A stretch of DNA of 64,000 bases from Halalkalicoccus paucihalophilus (GTDB taxonomy: Archaea; Halobacteriota; Halobacteria; Halobacteriales; Halalkalicoccaceae): assembly GCF_001593955.1 (NCBI RefSeq), contig NZ_LTAZ01000011.1, positions 1 to 64,000 on the forward strand, in the 5' to 3' direction. Positions 35,974 through 44,339 of this stretch are shown here, one piece after another. The notes beneath the pieces were generated by a model. It did not search any database. It was not told the DNA's origin and worked only from the letters and a program-made list of their open reading frames with translations. The stretch's first letter is position 1, and each line of letters starts with the position of its first letter. The position numbers and the translations under genes are program-made.

Positions 35974-37236
35974 TCACTCCTTGTACCCCAGGGCTTCTAA
36001 TCGCCGATCGATTTCCTCGTCGACTTCTTGGTCGTCACTACTCGTCTCACCGTTTTCTTTTCGGACCCGTGTTTCGACGTGTGCCTCAAGTTTGTCCCGA
36101 AGCGATCGCTCCGTCCACTCGGTAAACTCGATCGCCTCGGTTTCGCGATCCCGTTCACAGAAACAGGCCCCGTTTTGAGTGCGCAGTGCATAGCGCCGGA
36201 GGTGGTCGTCCTTCTTCTCGCCACGAGCCTGCATGAAAACGGTTCGATTCTCATTAGACATCTCCAGTAGTGGTGACCCTTCGTGGTCGGTATCAGTGCT
36301 AATTTCCTGCTTGATCGTTGCCGCGATATCCAGCGTGCTCGCGGGTGTCAACACTTTATCCTTCTCTCCACTCGGCGGGCGCACTAACAGGGGAACATGC
36401 GTGATCTCGTCGTGTAGATACCGTGGATGCTCGTAATACCCGTGCTCGCCGAATGCATCGCCGTGATCTGACGTAAATATGAGTAACGACTGCTCAAGTA
36501 ACCCGCGCTCGCGAAGCGCCTCAAGGAATTCTCCGATCTTTGCGTCGTTATACCGAATCTCGCCGTCGTAGAGGGCGATCAACAGCTCCCGTTCGTCGTC
36601 GGTGATTGACTCTGGATCCTTGATGGCTCGTCGGTAAAGAGACTGTGCGTCCCGCCCCGTCAGTCCCTCATCATGGTATAACGTCTCGTGCTTACCGGGT
36701 GGTTCGTACGGTCCATGCGTGTCCATGTAATGATTCCAGAGGAAGAACGGTTCTTCGGAATCCAGCGAATCAAGCCACTTCAACGACCGTTTGTTGATCT
36801 CTTCGGCGCGTGCGTAGTGACGGTTTCGGAGCTTGTCGAAGGCTCGCTGGGCAAGCGCGATGAATTTGTTCTGTCCCAAATGGAGGTCGTCGTCGAACGT
36901 ATCGAATCCTCGGTCGAACCCGTATGCACGCGAGACAAAGGGGTTCGAGTGAAACCCTCCAGTTGCAAACTCCTCTTTTGAGAGTGTCGAGGCGATTGTC
37001 TCTGTCGCAAGCCGGTAGGATGAATCGATAGCGACATCTGGATACTCGCCAGTCAACAGCGCTGGCACGGCCTCCCGCGTGTGGGAACTCGCGCTGTAGG
37101 CGTTGGTAAACCGGATCGATTCTTCCGCCAGGCCGTTGAGGACCGGCGATGTCTCCCTCTCGTAACCATAACACGAGAGGTGATCCGCTCGCAGGGCGTC
37201 CGCTGAAAGGAGGATCACGTTCTCCCAGTTGGTCAT
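35974..37236 (-). CDS. Alkaline-phosphatase-superfamily enzyme 4
   Basis: Start at ATG 37236 (MTNWENVILLSADALRADH), giving 420 residues; an upstream extension to 37317 is basic and unlikely. Metal sites: SADALRADH, HYMDTHGPYEPP, TSDHGDAFGEHGYYEHPR. Nucleophile region SSHTREAVPALLTG, the same xTxEAxPxxLxG form as enzyme 2. No Cys-x-Pro-x-Arg motif. The tail is Glu-rich and ends RLEALGYKE. It heads an operon with glycosyltransferase 2. The expected action is on a phosphate- or sulfate-type ester of a glycan or its lipid carrier. Confidence 0.87.
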   Translation of the reverse strand: MTNWENVILLSADALRADHLSCYGYERETSPVLNGLAEESIRFTNAYSASSHTREAVPALLTGEYPDVAIDSSYRLATETIASTLSKEEFATGGFHSNPFVSRAYGFDRGFDTFDDDLHLGQNKFIALAQRAFDKLRNRHYARAEEINKRSLKWLDSLDSEEPFFLWNHYMDTHGPYEPPGKHETLYHDEGLTGRDAQSLYRRAIKDPESITDDERELLIALYDGEIRYNDAKIGEFLEALRERGLLEQSLLIFTSDHGDAFGEHGYYEHPRYLHDEITHVPLLVRPPSGEKDKVLTPASTLDIAATIKQEISTDTDHEGSPLLEMSNENRTVFMQARGEKKDDHLRRYALRTQNGACFCERDRETEAIEFTEWTERSLRDKLEAHVETRVRKENGETSSDDQEVDEEIDRRLEALGYKE

Positions 37237-37400
37237 TATCCGTAGCCAGTCAGCGAGGCGTAATATAGCTTTGTTCTTCAGGTAGCACGATTGTATACGA
37301 TTACGAATATCAATCAAAAATATATCGATACTACTACAGTTTTCTTCGATATTGTCTACATCGAAATAGTATTACGGGTGCTCACAGATCTATCGATACG

Positions 37401-38546
37401 ATGCGGATCGCCTTCCTCTCAAACGTCGTCTATCCGTTCGTCACGGGTGGTGCGGAAAAGCGGATCCACGAGATCGGGACTCGTCTCGCCGCCGATGGTC
37501 ATGAGGTCACCGTTTACGGCCGGCACTTCTGGGACGGTCCCGAGGTGATCACCCACGACGGGATGACCCTCCGGGCCGTCGCACCGAGCGCAGAGCTCTA
37601 CACGGACGATCGCCGCTCGATTACGGAGGCGATCGACTTCGCCGCACGAGTGGCCCGACCGCTCCGACGACAACTCAACCAGCACAAGCATGACCTCGTC
37701 GATGTCTCGGCGTTTCCCTACTTTCCGATCTTCTCGGCTGCACTCGCAGGCGTCGGGACCGACACACCGGTGGTGACGACCTGGCACGAGGTCTGGCGGG
37801 ATTACTGGGAGGAGTATCTCGGGACGCTCGCCCCCTTCGGGAAGGCCGTCGAACGGGTTACCGCCCACGTTCCCCAGTACCCGGTGGCAGTCTCGGGAAT
37901 TACGGCCGATCGCCTCGCCGGGATCGGTCCCACTCGTGAATCGATCGAAGTCGTCCCCAACGGAATCGACGTTGAGCAGATCCGCACCGCCCCACGTCCC
38001 GCCGAGAACGAGAGATTCGACGTGCTGTTCGCCGGCCGACTCATCGCAGACAAGAACGTCGCGCTCCTTCTGGAAGCCTTCGACGCGGTCGCCGCCGAGC
38101 ACGACGCCACACTTGGTATCGTCGGCGAGGGACCGGAGCTCGACCGTCTCAAACGCCAAGCACAGCAACTCGAGCACGCGGATCGGATCTCGTTCCTCGG
38201 ATTCCTCGAGGAATACGAGGACGTCCTTGGGCATATGCGCGCCGCGGACGCCTTCGCCTCGCCCTCCACGCGTGAGGGGTTCGGTATCACGTTTGCCGAG
38301 GCGATGGCCGCCGACTGTACTGTCATCGCCGCCGACCACCCCGAGTCCGCAGCCGACGAGGTAATCGGCGACGCGGGCTATCTCGTCAAACCGACGGCAG
38401 ACGCAGTCGCGAGCGCGCTCGACCGTGCCCTCGCCGGCGAGCGACCCTCAGGTGATCCCCTCAGTCGTGCAGAGCGCTACGACTGGGATAGCGTCGCCCA
38501 GCAGGCCGCGACCGTCTACGAACGCGCGCTCGCGGGCAAGTGGTGA
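37401..38546 (+). CDS. Family 4 glycosyltransferase 3
   Basis: A 381-residue GT-B protein beginning MRIAFLSNVVYPFVTGGAEK, the usual glycine-rich acceptor loop. Donor domain: NGIDVEQIR, VLFAGRLIADKNVALLLEAF, LGIVGEGPELDRLKR, and PSTREGFGITFAEAMAADCT with E-x7-E. It would extend a cell-surface glycan using a nucleotide sugar. It diverges from phosphatase-superfamily gene 4 across 164 AT-rich bases that probably hold two promoters. Composition is strongly GC-rich. Confidence 0.9.
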   Translation: MRIAFLSNVVYPFVTGGAEKRIHEIGTRLAADGHEVTVYGRHFWDGPEVITHDGMTLRAVAPSAELYTDDRRSITEAIDFAARVARPLRRQLNQHKHDLVDVSAFPYFPIFSAALAGVGTDTPVVTTWHEVWRDYWEEYLGTLAPFGKAVERVTAHVPQYPVAVSGITADRLAGIGPTRESIEVVPNGIDVEQIRTAPRPAENERFDVLFAGRLIADKNVALLLEAFDAVAAEHDATLGIVGEGPELDRLKRQAQQLEHADRISFLGFLEEYEDVLGHMRAADAFASPSTREGFGITFAEAMAADCTVIAADHPESAADEVIGDAGYLVKPTADAVASALDRALAGERPSGDPLSRAERYDWDSVAQQAATVYERALAGKW

Positions 38547-38625
38547 ATATATCGGGAGAGTAGACGTTTCTCCGTCTCCTTATATTGTCTAATTCTCGAC
38601 CGGATGTTTTCGTAGTTCTAAAAAA

Positions 38626-38871
38626 TTAACCATTATTCTCATTGCGGGGATCGTCCACTAACTCATAGACCCCCGTTTCGAGAATATTGTTCACGTGTTC
38701 GTGTTCAGAGAGCCGTTTGAGCCGTTGGTTCACGTACTGTCGGCTAACTTCCTCGCGTGTTCCCGCCTGTTCTAAAAGTCGTTTGATGAGTGTCGGTGTT
38801 GCTCGTCCCTCTTGAAGACAATCAAGTATCTCGTTGTCTAACTTATTGAGATCCGATGTCGCAAGTCCCAT
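38626..38871 (-). CDS. Small winged-helix DNA-binding protein
   Basis: An 81-residue protein. LNKLDNEILDCLQEGRATPT starts a winged-helix fold, SRQYVNQRLKRLSEHEHV is the recognition helix and the last 20 residues form the wing (GVYELVDDPR). Such single-domain proteins are common in haloarchaeal plasmids and proviruses. It diverges from the CxxC genes at 39.1 kb and may control them. No partner domain. Confidence 0.75.
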   Translation of the reverse strand: MGLATSDLNKLDNEILDCLQEGRATPTLIKRLLEQAGTREEVSRQYVNQRLKRLSEHEHVNNILETGVYELVDDPRNENNG

Positions 38872-39094
38872 TTCCTCTGTCTTCTTTTTCAGGATTCACA
38901 ATACTAACTATTCGTATTCTATTTTCGATCGCCATATCTCTCAACTCTATCTAATGTCTGGTTACTATAGAACTTTACAATAGCAACATCATTAAGTAGT
39001 AGTATAGTATACTGGAACGTGGAAGCGCGAAAATGCCGCGATGAATGTGGCCGCGTGCTGAGACACGCGACCGCGCTTCTGACCACCAGAAGCA

Positions 39095-39301
39095 ATGAAC
39101 ACTAGCCACTCACCGTCAGAAAACAGTATCGCCTCATCGACCCTCGCTCGCTACATCAGCGGCCCCCACCATGAACCACTAGAACTCTCGAATGCCACAA
39201 CCTACTGGCGTTGCCAGTCCTGTCGCCGTGAATCGATTCACGAGCAGGACCTCTACCGACCCACGTTCCACACCGCCGATTGTGAGGTCCACAAATGCTG
39301 A
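39095..39301 (+). CDS. Small CxxC protein of an accessory module
   Basis: A 68-residue protein with a polar Ser-rich N-terminus and, at about residues 38-68, WRCQSCRRESIHEQDLYR followed by HTADCEVHKC, two Cys/His pairs that could bind one zinc ion. The stop overlaps the start of the next gene (ATG at 39295), indicating coupling. The upstream DNA (39020-39090) has a small hairpin, GCGTGCTGAGACACGC. Unknown function; likely part of an integrated plasmid or virus. Confidence 0.6.
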   Translation: MNTSHSPSENSIASSTLARYISGPHHEPLELSNATTYWRCQSCRRESIHEQDLYRPTFHTADCEVHKC

Positions 39302-39627
39302 TCACCGCGCCTGCCGCCCAGCTCTTCACCGGCTACCAGCTCCGCGAACAGCGCTGTAGTTACTGCAAAACGACCCTCGGAGAGGGCGATCCCGTCTGCG
39401 CCTACGCAGTCCAGTATGCCGGCGACGAGGAATGGACCGTCCCACGGCTGTACTGTCGGGACTGCCAGTCGACCATCACCGACCCGACGCTCGGCGCGAC
39501 CGAACTGCTTGCCGAAGGCCGCCTCGGCTGGATGATGGACGGGGCGACTCAACGGACATCGCTAACACTCCTTGGTATCGAACAGATCACGAAGAGCGCC
39601 CCGGAGGAGGGCCATGTCACGCTCTGA
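39295..39627 (+). CDS. Zinc-finger protein of an accessory module
   Basis: A 110-residue protein. Two CxxC pairs, QRCSYCKTTLGEGDPVC and RLYCRDCQSTI, suggest a zinc-binding fold in residues about 18-62. The C-terminal half is helical. Start overlaps the previous gene by seven bases and its end overlaps the next by 14, so all three are translationally coupled. No family is recognised. Confidence 0.65.
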   Translation: MLITAPAAQLFTGYQLREQRCSYCKTTLGEGDPVCAYAVQYAGDEEWTVPRLYCRDCQSTITDPTLGATELLAEGRLGWMMDGATQRTSLTLLGIEQITKSAPEEGHVTL

Positions 39628-40243
39628 TGGAACCACTGCGGACGAGCAAAGCGACACTAATGCGCGCCTCGATCGTCTCGAACACGAGATGCTCAGGACG
39701 GACTCACTCGAGATGGCCGCCGTTCGCCGTCTCCTCCACGGACTAAGCGATAGCTCTGTTGAGACGGATCCGATTGCCAAAGTCGATACGATCGTCGAGC
39801 GCATCGAAACCCTCGAGACCGAGGTCCACCAGCTGCGAGCCCAACTGCGTGCCCAGCGCACTCAGTCGAAGGGCTCGAAGAAAGAGCGGGCCAAACGCCT
39901 CGCACGCAACGAGATCCTCCGCCAGATCACTCAGAAGACGAATCCGATCGGTGAGGGCGGGAGCGTCGACGTCCCGACGGTAATCACGATGGGCCGCGGT
40001 ATCGGCGTCGAGTTCACCCATAAGACCGTCGGTGACGCGTTCCACGCGTTAACCACTGAGTGGGACGCCTTCGAACTTCAGGCTGGAAGCGGCACCAAGG
40101 AGGGTGCGAACAAACGATTGGTCGCCACGAAGAAGACCATCCCCGACGCACTCTGGGAGGTTTACGAGGCCGAGACCGGCGAGGAAGCGAGCGAGGAGAA
40201 TGCTTTCGCCGAAAGTAGTGACCACATAACCGAGAGCCACTAG
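39614..40243 (+). CDS. Coiled-coil protein of an accessory module
   Basis: Start at ATG 39614 (MSRSDGTTADEQSDTNARLD), giving 209 residues. Residues about 55-85 form a coiled coil (VDTIVERIETLETEVHQLRA) followed by a basic patch KGSKKERAKRLARNE. The C-terminal part (residues 105-195) may be a DNA-binding domain (VDVPTVITMGRGIGVEFTHK). It is the last gene of a three-gene coupled unit next to a divergent winged-helix gene, an arrangement seen in haloarchaeal integrated elements. Role in replication or partition is only a guess. Confidence 0.65.
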   Translation: MSRSDGTTADEQSDTNARLDRLEHEMLRTDSLEMAAVRRLLHGLSDSSVETDPIAKVDTIVERIETLETEVHQLRAQLRAQRTQSKGSKKERAKRLARNEILRQITQKTNPIGEGGSVDVPTVITMGRGIGVEFTHKTVGDAFHALTTEWDAFELQAGSGTKEGANKRLVATKKTIPDALWEVYEAETGEEASEENAFAESSDHITESH

Positions 40244-40739
40244 AATGTCCCTATTTCAGCCTGTTGTCCCCCCGCCCTTGCATTCGTCCTCTCCTTCGCT
40301 TGTACTGCTGGCTGTACTAAACGGTCGATGAGCGGTGGGTCTACCGCCTCGCACCGCATCGCATGCCGGATGCGAGGTGGGAGCCACCCTTCTCCTCGCT
40401 ACTTTCGACGAAAGCGATTCACTGAGAGATCGCTTCCTGATCCGCTTGCCAGCAGTAACTACCGCCATCCCGCGTCGGTACCTCTGCCATCGTCACGCGT
40501 GTGTTCTCTACGGAGACTCTCCACTGAGGAAGCGGTCTGCGATAGTGAGCGTGGCGTTGACAGTCGCTTGGTATTCGCGAATCTATCACTGATGACCTTG
40601 CCGATTTCTTTGAGCAAAAAAGGCTAATACTATGAAAAAGGCGACAATATACAACATATCCATTATTATCGTCAAACAGTTACATTACGCGTCGGATAAT
40701 CGGGACACGCTCTTCAGGGGGGAGGGACACTCCTCTAGT
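40244..40739. other. Intergenic DNA without recognised gene
   Basis: About 500 bases. The sequence has a C-rich stretch right after the accessory module (TGTCCCCCCGCCC near 40264). No open frame is convincing; an in-frame extension of the following gene back to 40632 is not family-like. Could include the element's right boundary, but no repeat was found to prove it. Confidence 0.35.
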
Positions 40740-41777
40740 ATGGCTAGGCCGACCCACGAACTCACCGAGCAGTCTGCACTCGGGGTTATCGCCATCGCAA
40801 GCGGTATCCTCGCGGTGCTGCTCATGTTACCGTACCTCCAGTATATTCTCCTCGCCGTCGTGCTCGCCTACGCGCTCATGCCACTCCATAATGGGTTGAA
40901 GCGCATCGTCGGCCCGACTGCATCGGCACTATCGCTCATCATCGCATCGTTTCTTACGATCATCATTCCAGTACTCTACATCGTCGTCATTGCGGCTCAA
41001 CAGGCGTCGGGACTTACAGAAACCCTTCTGGAAGAAGGGCTGAGTGTCACGGCGATTCAGCAACGACTGGATAGCAGTGGCTATTCGATCGACTCGAATG
41101 ACGTCCGTGAGGCCTACGAGGCAAATCAGGACCCGATCAATCGTGGACTGGACGGGATGCTCGGTGGAACACTCGAAATCATCGGCGGTATTCCCTCGAT
41201 CGCGATCAGTCTCACCGTGACGATGTTCGTCGTCTTCGGGTTGCTTCGCGATGGCGATCGATTGGTCGCGTGGTTCCAGACGATCGTTCCGATCAGCGAC
41301 GAGGTGAAAACCGAGTTGTTCAGCAGGCTTGATCGCCTGATGTGGGCATCGGTTATTGGAAACGTTATCGTCTCGGCCATACAAGCACTATTACTCGGAA
41401 TCGGGTTTTGGGTACTGGAGGTACCGGGCGTCATCTTTCTTACAGTCGTAACGTTCCTGCTCGCATTACTCCCCCTCATCGGCGTGTTCGGGACCTGGAT
41501 CCCGATTTCGATTTATCTACTCATCGTTGGCCGGCCGGTGGCAGCCCTGCTCATGATCGGGTACGGAATGCTGGTGAGTCTATCGGATACCTATATCCGG
41601 CCCGCAGTTATCGGCAAGAGCGGGGAGCTCAGTTCAGCAGTGATCGTCGTCGGTATCTTTGGCGGTATTGCAGTCCTCGGTCCTATCGGGCTGTTTGTTG
41701 GACCCGTCATCCTCGGGACCGCGAAAATCTCGTTCGACCTTTTCGCTCGCGAGTGGTACAAATCAAAGTCAGCGTAA
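40740..41777 (+). CDS. AI-2E family transporter (PerM/TqsA-like), copy 1
   Basis: Start at ATG 40740 (MARPTHELTEQSALGVIAIA), giving 345 residues; the upstream extension is unlike the family. Eight hydrophobic segments are seen, with family phrases VVLAYALMPLHNGLKRIVGP near the start and DTYIRPAVIGKSGELSSAVI and LGPIGLFVGPVILG near the end. The family includes autoinducer-2 exporter TqsA and sodium/proton antiporters; the substrate here is unknown. It is similar along its whole length to the protein at 61861-63009. Confidence 0.85.
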   Translation: MARPTHELTEQSALGVIAIASGILAVLLMLPYLQYILLAVVLAYALMPLHNGLKRIVGPTASALSLIIASFLTIIIPVLYIVVIAAQQASGLTETLLEEGLSVTAIQQRLDSSGYSIDSNDVREAYEANQDPINRGLDGMLGGTLEIIGGIPSIAISLTVTMFVVFGLLRDGDRLVAWFQTIVPISDEVKTELFSRLDRLMWASVIGNVIVSAIQALLLGIGFWVLEVPGVIFLTVVTFLLALLPLIGVFGTWIPISIYLLIVGRPVAALLMIGYGMLVSLSDTYIRPAVIGKSGELSSAVIVVGIFGGIAVLGPIGLFVGPVILGTAKISFDLFAREWYKSKSA

Positions 41778-42108
41778 TCATACCGGTCTCGATGGTTTCG
41801 GAGAGCGGATAATGATCAGTCAGGTAATCGAATATAGAATACCGTACTCACTCCAGTAGCATACGTCGACGATTTCGAGTGCGGCGGGACTCGGTACGAT
41901 GAGCAGCCCGGTTCGCGCGCCCGAAGACCGTCTCGTTGGCCACCGTCCGTCGTCACTATACTCGAACCACAGCGGTGGACGCGTCACGGTCGACCCCGTG
42001 GATGGAGACACCGCATCCCGTCACAGACCTCGTTTCCTGCGTTGTTCTCCCGTCTCTTCTGTCGGGATGCCACCAATCCTTATACGACGACCGACCGCAC
42101 CGTATATC
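41778..42108. other. Intergenic DNA without recognised gene
   Basis: About 330 bases between two rightward genes. An open frame runs through it into the dehydrogenase, but its translation is basic and not family-like. A TATA-like CTTATACG lies about 28 bases before the chosen start at 42109, fitting a leaderless promoter. Confidence 0.45.
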
Positions 42109-43053
42109 ATGGGAACGTTTGACGAGGTGACGATCATCGGTGCGGGTGCCATGGGACACGGCTTCGCCGTGCAGTTTGTTCGGTCCGGGATCGACGTCAC
42201 CGTCGTCGATCACCGAGACGTGAACCTCGACCGGGCTCGTGAACAGATCCGGAACGCCGCCCAGTTTCTCGTAGAACGGGAACTTGCAGATCCCGCCCTC
42301 GAGGCCGACGTCGCGACCGTCGACTACACGCTCGATCGCGAGGAAGCCGTTGCGGGGTCCGACCTCGTGCTCGAGACGGTCGCGGAGGATCTCGGCGTGA
42401 AGCAGGAACTGTTCGCCGAGCTCGCAACGGAGGCCAACGAGGACGCGATCCTCGCTTCCAACACCTCCGGGCTGCCAATAACGGACATCGCTGCCGAGGC
42501 ATCCGAAGTGGCCGACCGTATCATCGGCTGTCACTGGTGGTATCCACCATATCTGTTACGTCCGGTCGAGGTCATACCCGGGAAACGGACGAGCGACCGG
42601 ACCGTCGATCGCATCCGGAGCTTTCTGCAGCAGGTCGATCGCGATCCGGTTCTGGTGAAGCGCGACGTCCCCGGGTTCGTCTGGAACCGGGTTCAGCACG
42701 CCGTGGTTCGGGAGTGTCTCCACATCGTTGAGGAAGGGATAGCCTCCCGTGAGGACGTCAACCGGGCGATCCGTGACGGGTACGCCACGCGGACGGCCGC
42801 CATTGGTCCGTTGGAGACGGTGGATATCGCCGGACTCGAGTTGTTTCGAACGAGCGCCGCGGACATCTATCCGGATCTGTGCGACCGCGAGACACCCAAT
42901 CCATCGTACGAGCACCGTCTCGCCGAAGGAAAGACGGGCATCGAGGCCGGGGCCGGCTTCTTCGAGTACGACCGCGATCCCGACGAGATTACGGCCCACC
43001 GGGATGAGCGCGTGTCCGCTATTCGACGCGCACTACGGGAACGTGACGACTGA
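42109..43053 (+). CDS. 3-hydroxyacyl-CoA dehydrogenase-like protein
   Basis: Start at ATG 42109 (MGTFDEVTIIGAGAMGHGFA), giving 314 residues, normal for the family. Residues 9-16 carry the NAD-binding GxGxxG, SDLVLETVAEDLGVKQELF and LASNTSGLPITDIA follow, and the catalytic His/Glu pair sits in GCHWWYPPYLLRPVEVI with the usual 12-residue spacing. In that motif the conserved Asn of H-x-x-N-P-P is replaced by Tyr, so the substrate may not be a standard 3-hydroxyacyl-CoA. C-terminal domain: PGFVWNRVQHAVVRECLHIV. It oxidises a 3-hydroxy group with NAD. Host-like composition; stands alone. Confidence 0.85.
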   Translation: MGTFDEVTIIGAGAMGHGFAVQFVRSGIDVTVVDHRDVNLDRAREQIRNAAQFLVERELADPALEADVATVDYTLDREEAVAGSDLVLETVAEDLGVKQELFAELATEANEDAILASNTSGLPITDIAAEASEVADRIIGCHWWYPPYLLRPVEVIPGKRTSDRTVDRIRSFLQQVDRDPVLVKRDVPGFVWNRVQHAVVRECLHIVEEGIASREDVNRAIRDGYATRTAAIGPLETVDIAGLELFRTSAADIYPDLCDRETPNPSYEHRLAEGKTGIEAGAGFFEYDRDPDEITAHRDERVSAIRRALRERDD

Positions 43054-43178
43054 GACGGAGTCTTCACCGTACCAGCTCTTCGATGCGGCGGATGGAACGG
43101 CCCTCATCGTCGAGCCGGTATCGACCGTCATCAACTGAGCCGGGAAGAAACTAATATGATGGGATGCTAACTAGTGGC

Positions 43179-43742
43179 ATGGGATTGAACACGCTTTTGG
43201 TGGCCCTCGGTGAGCGAGATGAATCGCACATCGACGCGTTCGCCAAGGCGGTGATCGACGTCGCTGGGCCAGCGGAAGCGACGGTCGTGATCGCGCACGT
43301 CCTCAGGGAGGAGACGTACCAGGCCGCCCTTGAGGAAGCGGGCGAGGAGACGCGGTCGCTTCTCGAAACCCGGTTCAAGCAGGGTGTGCCTGCCCACCCG
43401 GGATTCGAGGGTGACGTGCCCGACTGGGTCCAGCGTCGCCTCCGAACGACGGCGGCCGACCGGCCCGATGTAATCGAAGGGTTCCTCGACAGGACGGACC
43501 TTATCCAAGACTTGGCGACGGCCCTCGGGGAGGCCGACATCGCCTACGAGATCCGGGGCGCGGTCGGCGATCCGGCCGAGCGTGTCGTCGCCATGGCTGT
43601 GGACTGCAACGCCGATTTCGTCGTGGTGGGTGGCCGGAAACAGTCCTCGGCTCGGCGGGCGCTGTTCGGCAGCGTCTCACAGGAGATCATCGAATCGGTG
43701 CAGTGTCCCGTGATATCGGTCCGTGAAGGCGTCTACGAGTAG
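43179..43742 (+). CDS. Universal stress protein (UspA family)
   Basis: Start at ATG 43179 (MGLNTLLVALGERDESHIDA), giving 187 residues, longer than the usual 140 because of an insert around residues 50-100. The fold is recognised by the N-terminal strand TLLVAL, EIRGAVGDPAERVVAMAVDC and the nucleotide-binding phrase ADFVVVGGRKQSSARRALFG followed by SVSQEIIESVQCPVISV. It would bind ATP or an adenine nucleotide and help in stress survival. Fragments of a very similar gene lie at 54.1 and 55.1 kb. Confidence 0.88.
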   Translation: MGLNTLLVALGERDESHIDAFAKAVIDVAGPAEATVVIAHVLREETYQAALEEAGEETRSLLETRFKQGVPAHPGFEGDVPDWVQRRLRTTAADRPDVIEGFLDRTDLIQDLATALGEADIAYEIRGAVGDPAERVVAMAVDCNADFVVVGGRKQSSARRALFGSVSQEIIESVQCPVISVREGVYE

Positions 43743-44339
43743 ATCGGCGTCCCCACTCTTAGGTCGCGTTCCGATTCGACGGCTCCGCCCACTCCCGATG
43801 CTTCTCGAGCAGAACTCTCGACACGTCGACGAGAGGTCGTTCCTCGATATTGGAACGTAAAGAAAGCGACCGGAGTCTCGTTGAGGCCCGTATTCGTTTC
43901 CTCGATTCGTTCTGGCGGGTGACGAGATAGGGGGTCTCCCAGAGATAGAAAATACAGAATCAATTCTCTCTCGGATCCGTGATCAACTCGACCTCGTAGG
44001 CATCTGGATGAACATTCGACGAAAGCGAATCGGAATCGGGTGGCTCCAAGGGACGGCCGAGAAGAGAACGACTCGTGTACGTTTCTCCGATCGACCTACC
44101 ATTGACCGAAGGTACGCAGCTATTTCCAGCCGATGCCCTCATCGCTATCAATACCTAGATCGGACCCCTCGCAGGCGGCGGTCGCACGCACTCGAATGAG
44201 CGGTTAACTGTTGTTTATCGATTCTGATCTCACCTAAATACAGATCGAATTCCTTACAACTATCTAGAAAGAATAGATATATATTATATTTTTAAAACAT
44301 GAGCTAAGTTTTAACATATGGTGATTAGATAAATCATCC
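43743..44339. other. Intergenic DNA without a firm gene
   Basis: About 600 bases. A minus-strand frame ending at 43960 has a plausible tail (DAYEVELITDPREN) but no supported start or family, so it may be a gene remnant. From 44240 to 44330 the DNA is strongly AT-rich and likely carries the promoter for the GH3 gene. Confidence 0.4.

Noticed and set aside
28024..37236. Classical sulfatase annotation for the phosphatase-superfamily genes
   Set aside because: None of them has the Cys-x-Pro-x-Arg motif needed for formylglycine, so sulfatase activity is not assumed; the broader superfamily name is used.
37419..38339. 306-codon minus-strand frame opposite glycosyltransferase 3
   Set aside because: Shadow frame; the plus strand carries complete GT4 motifs.
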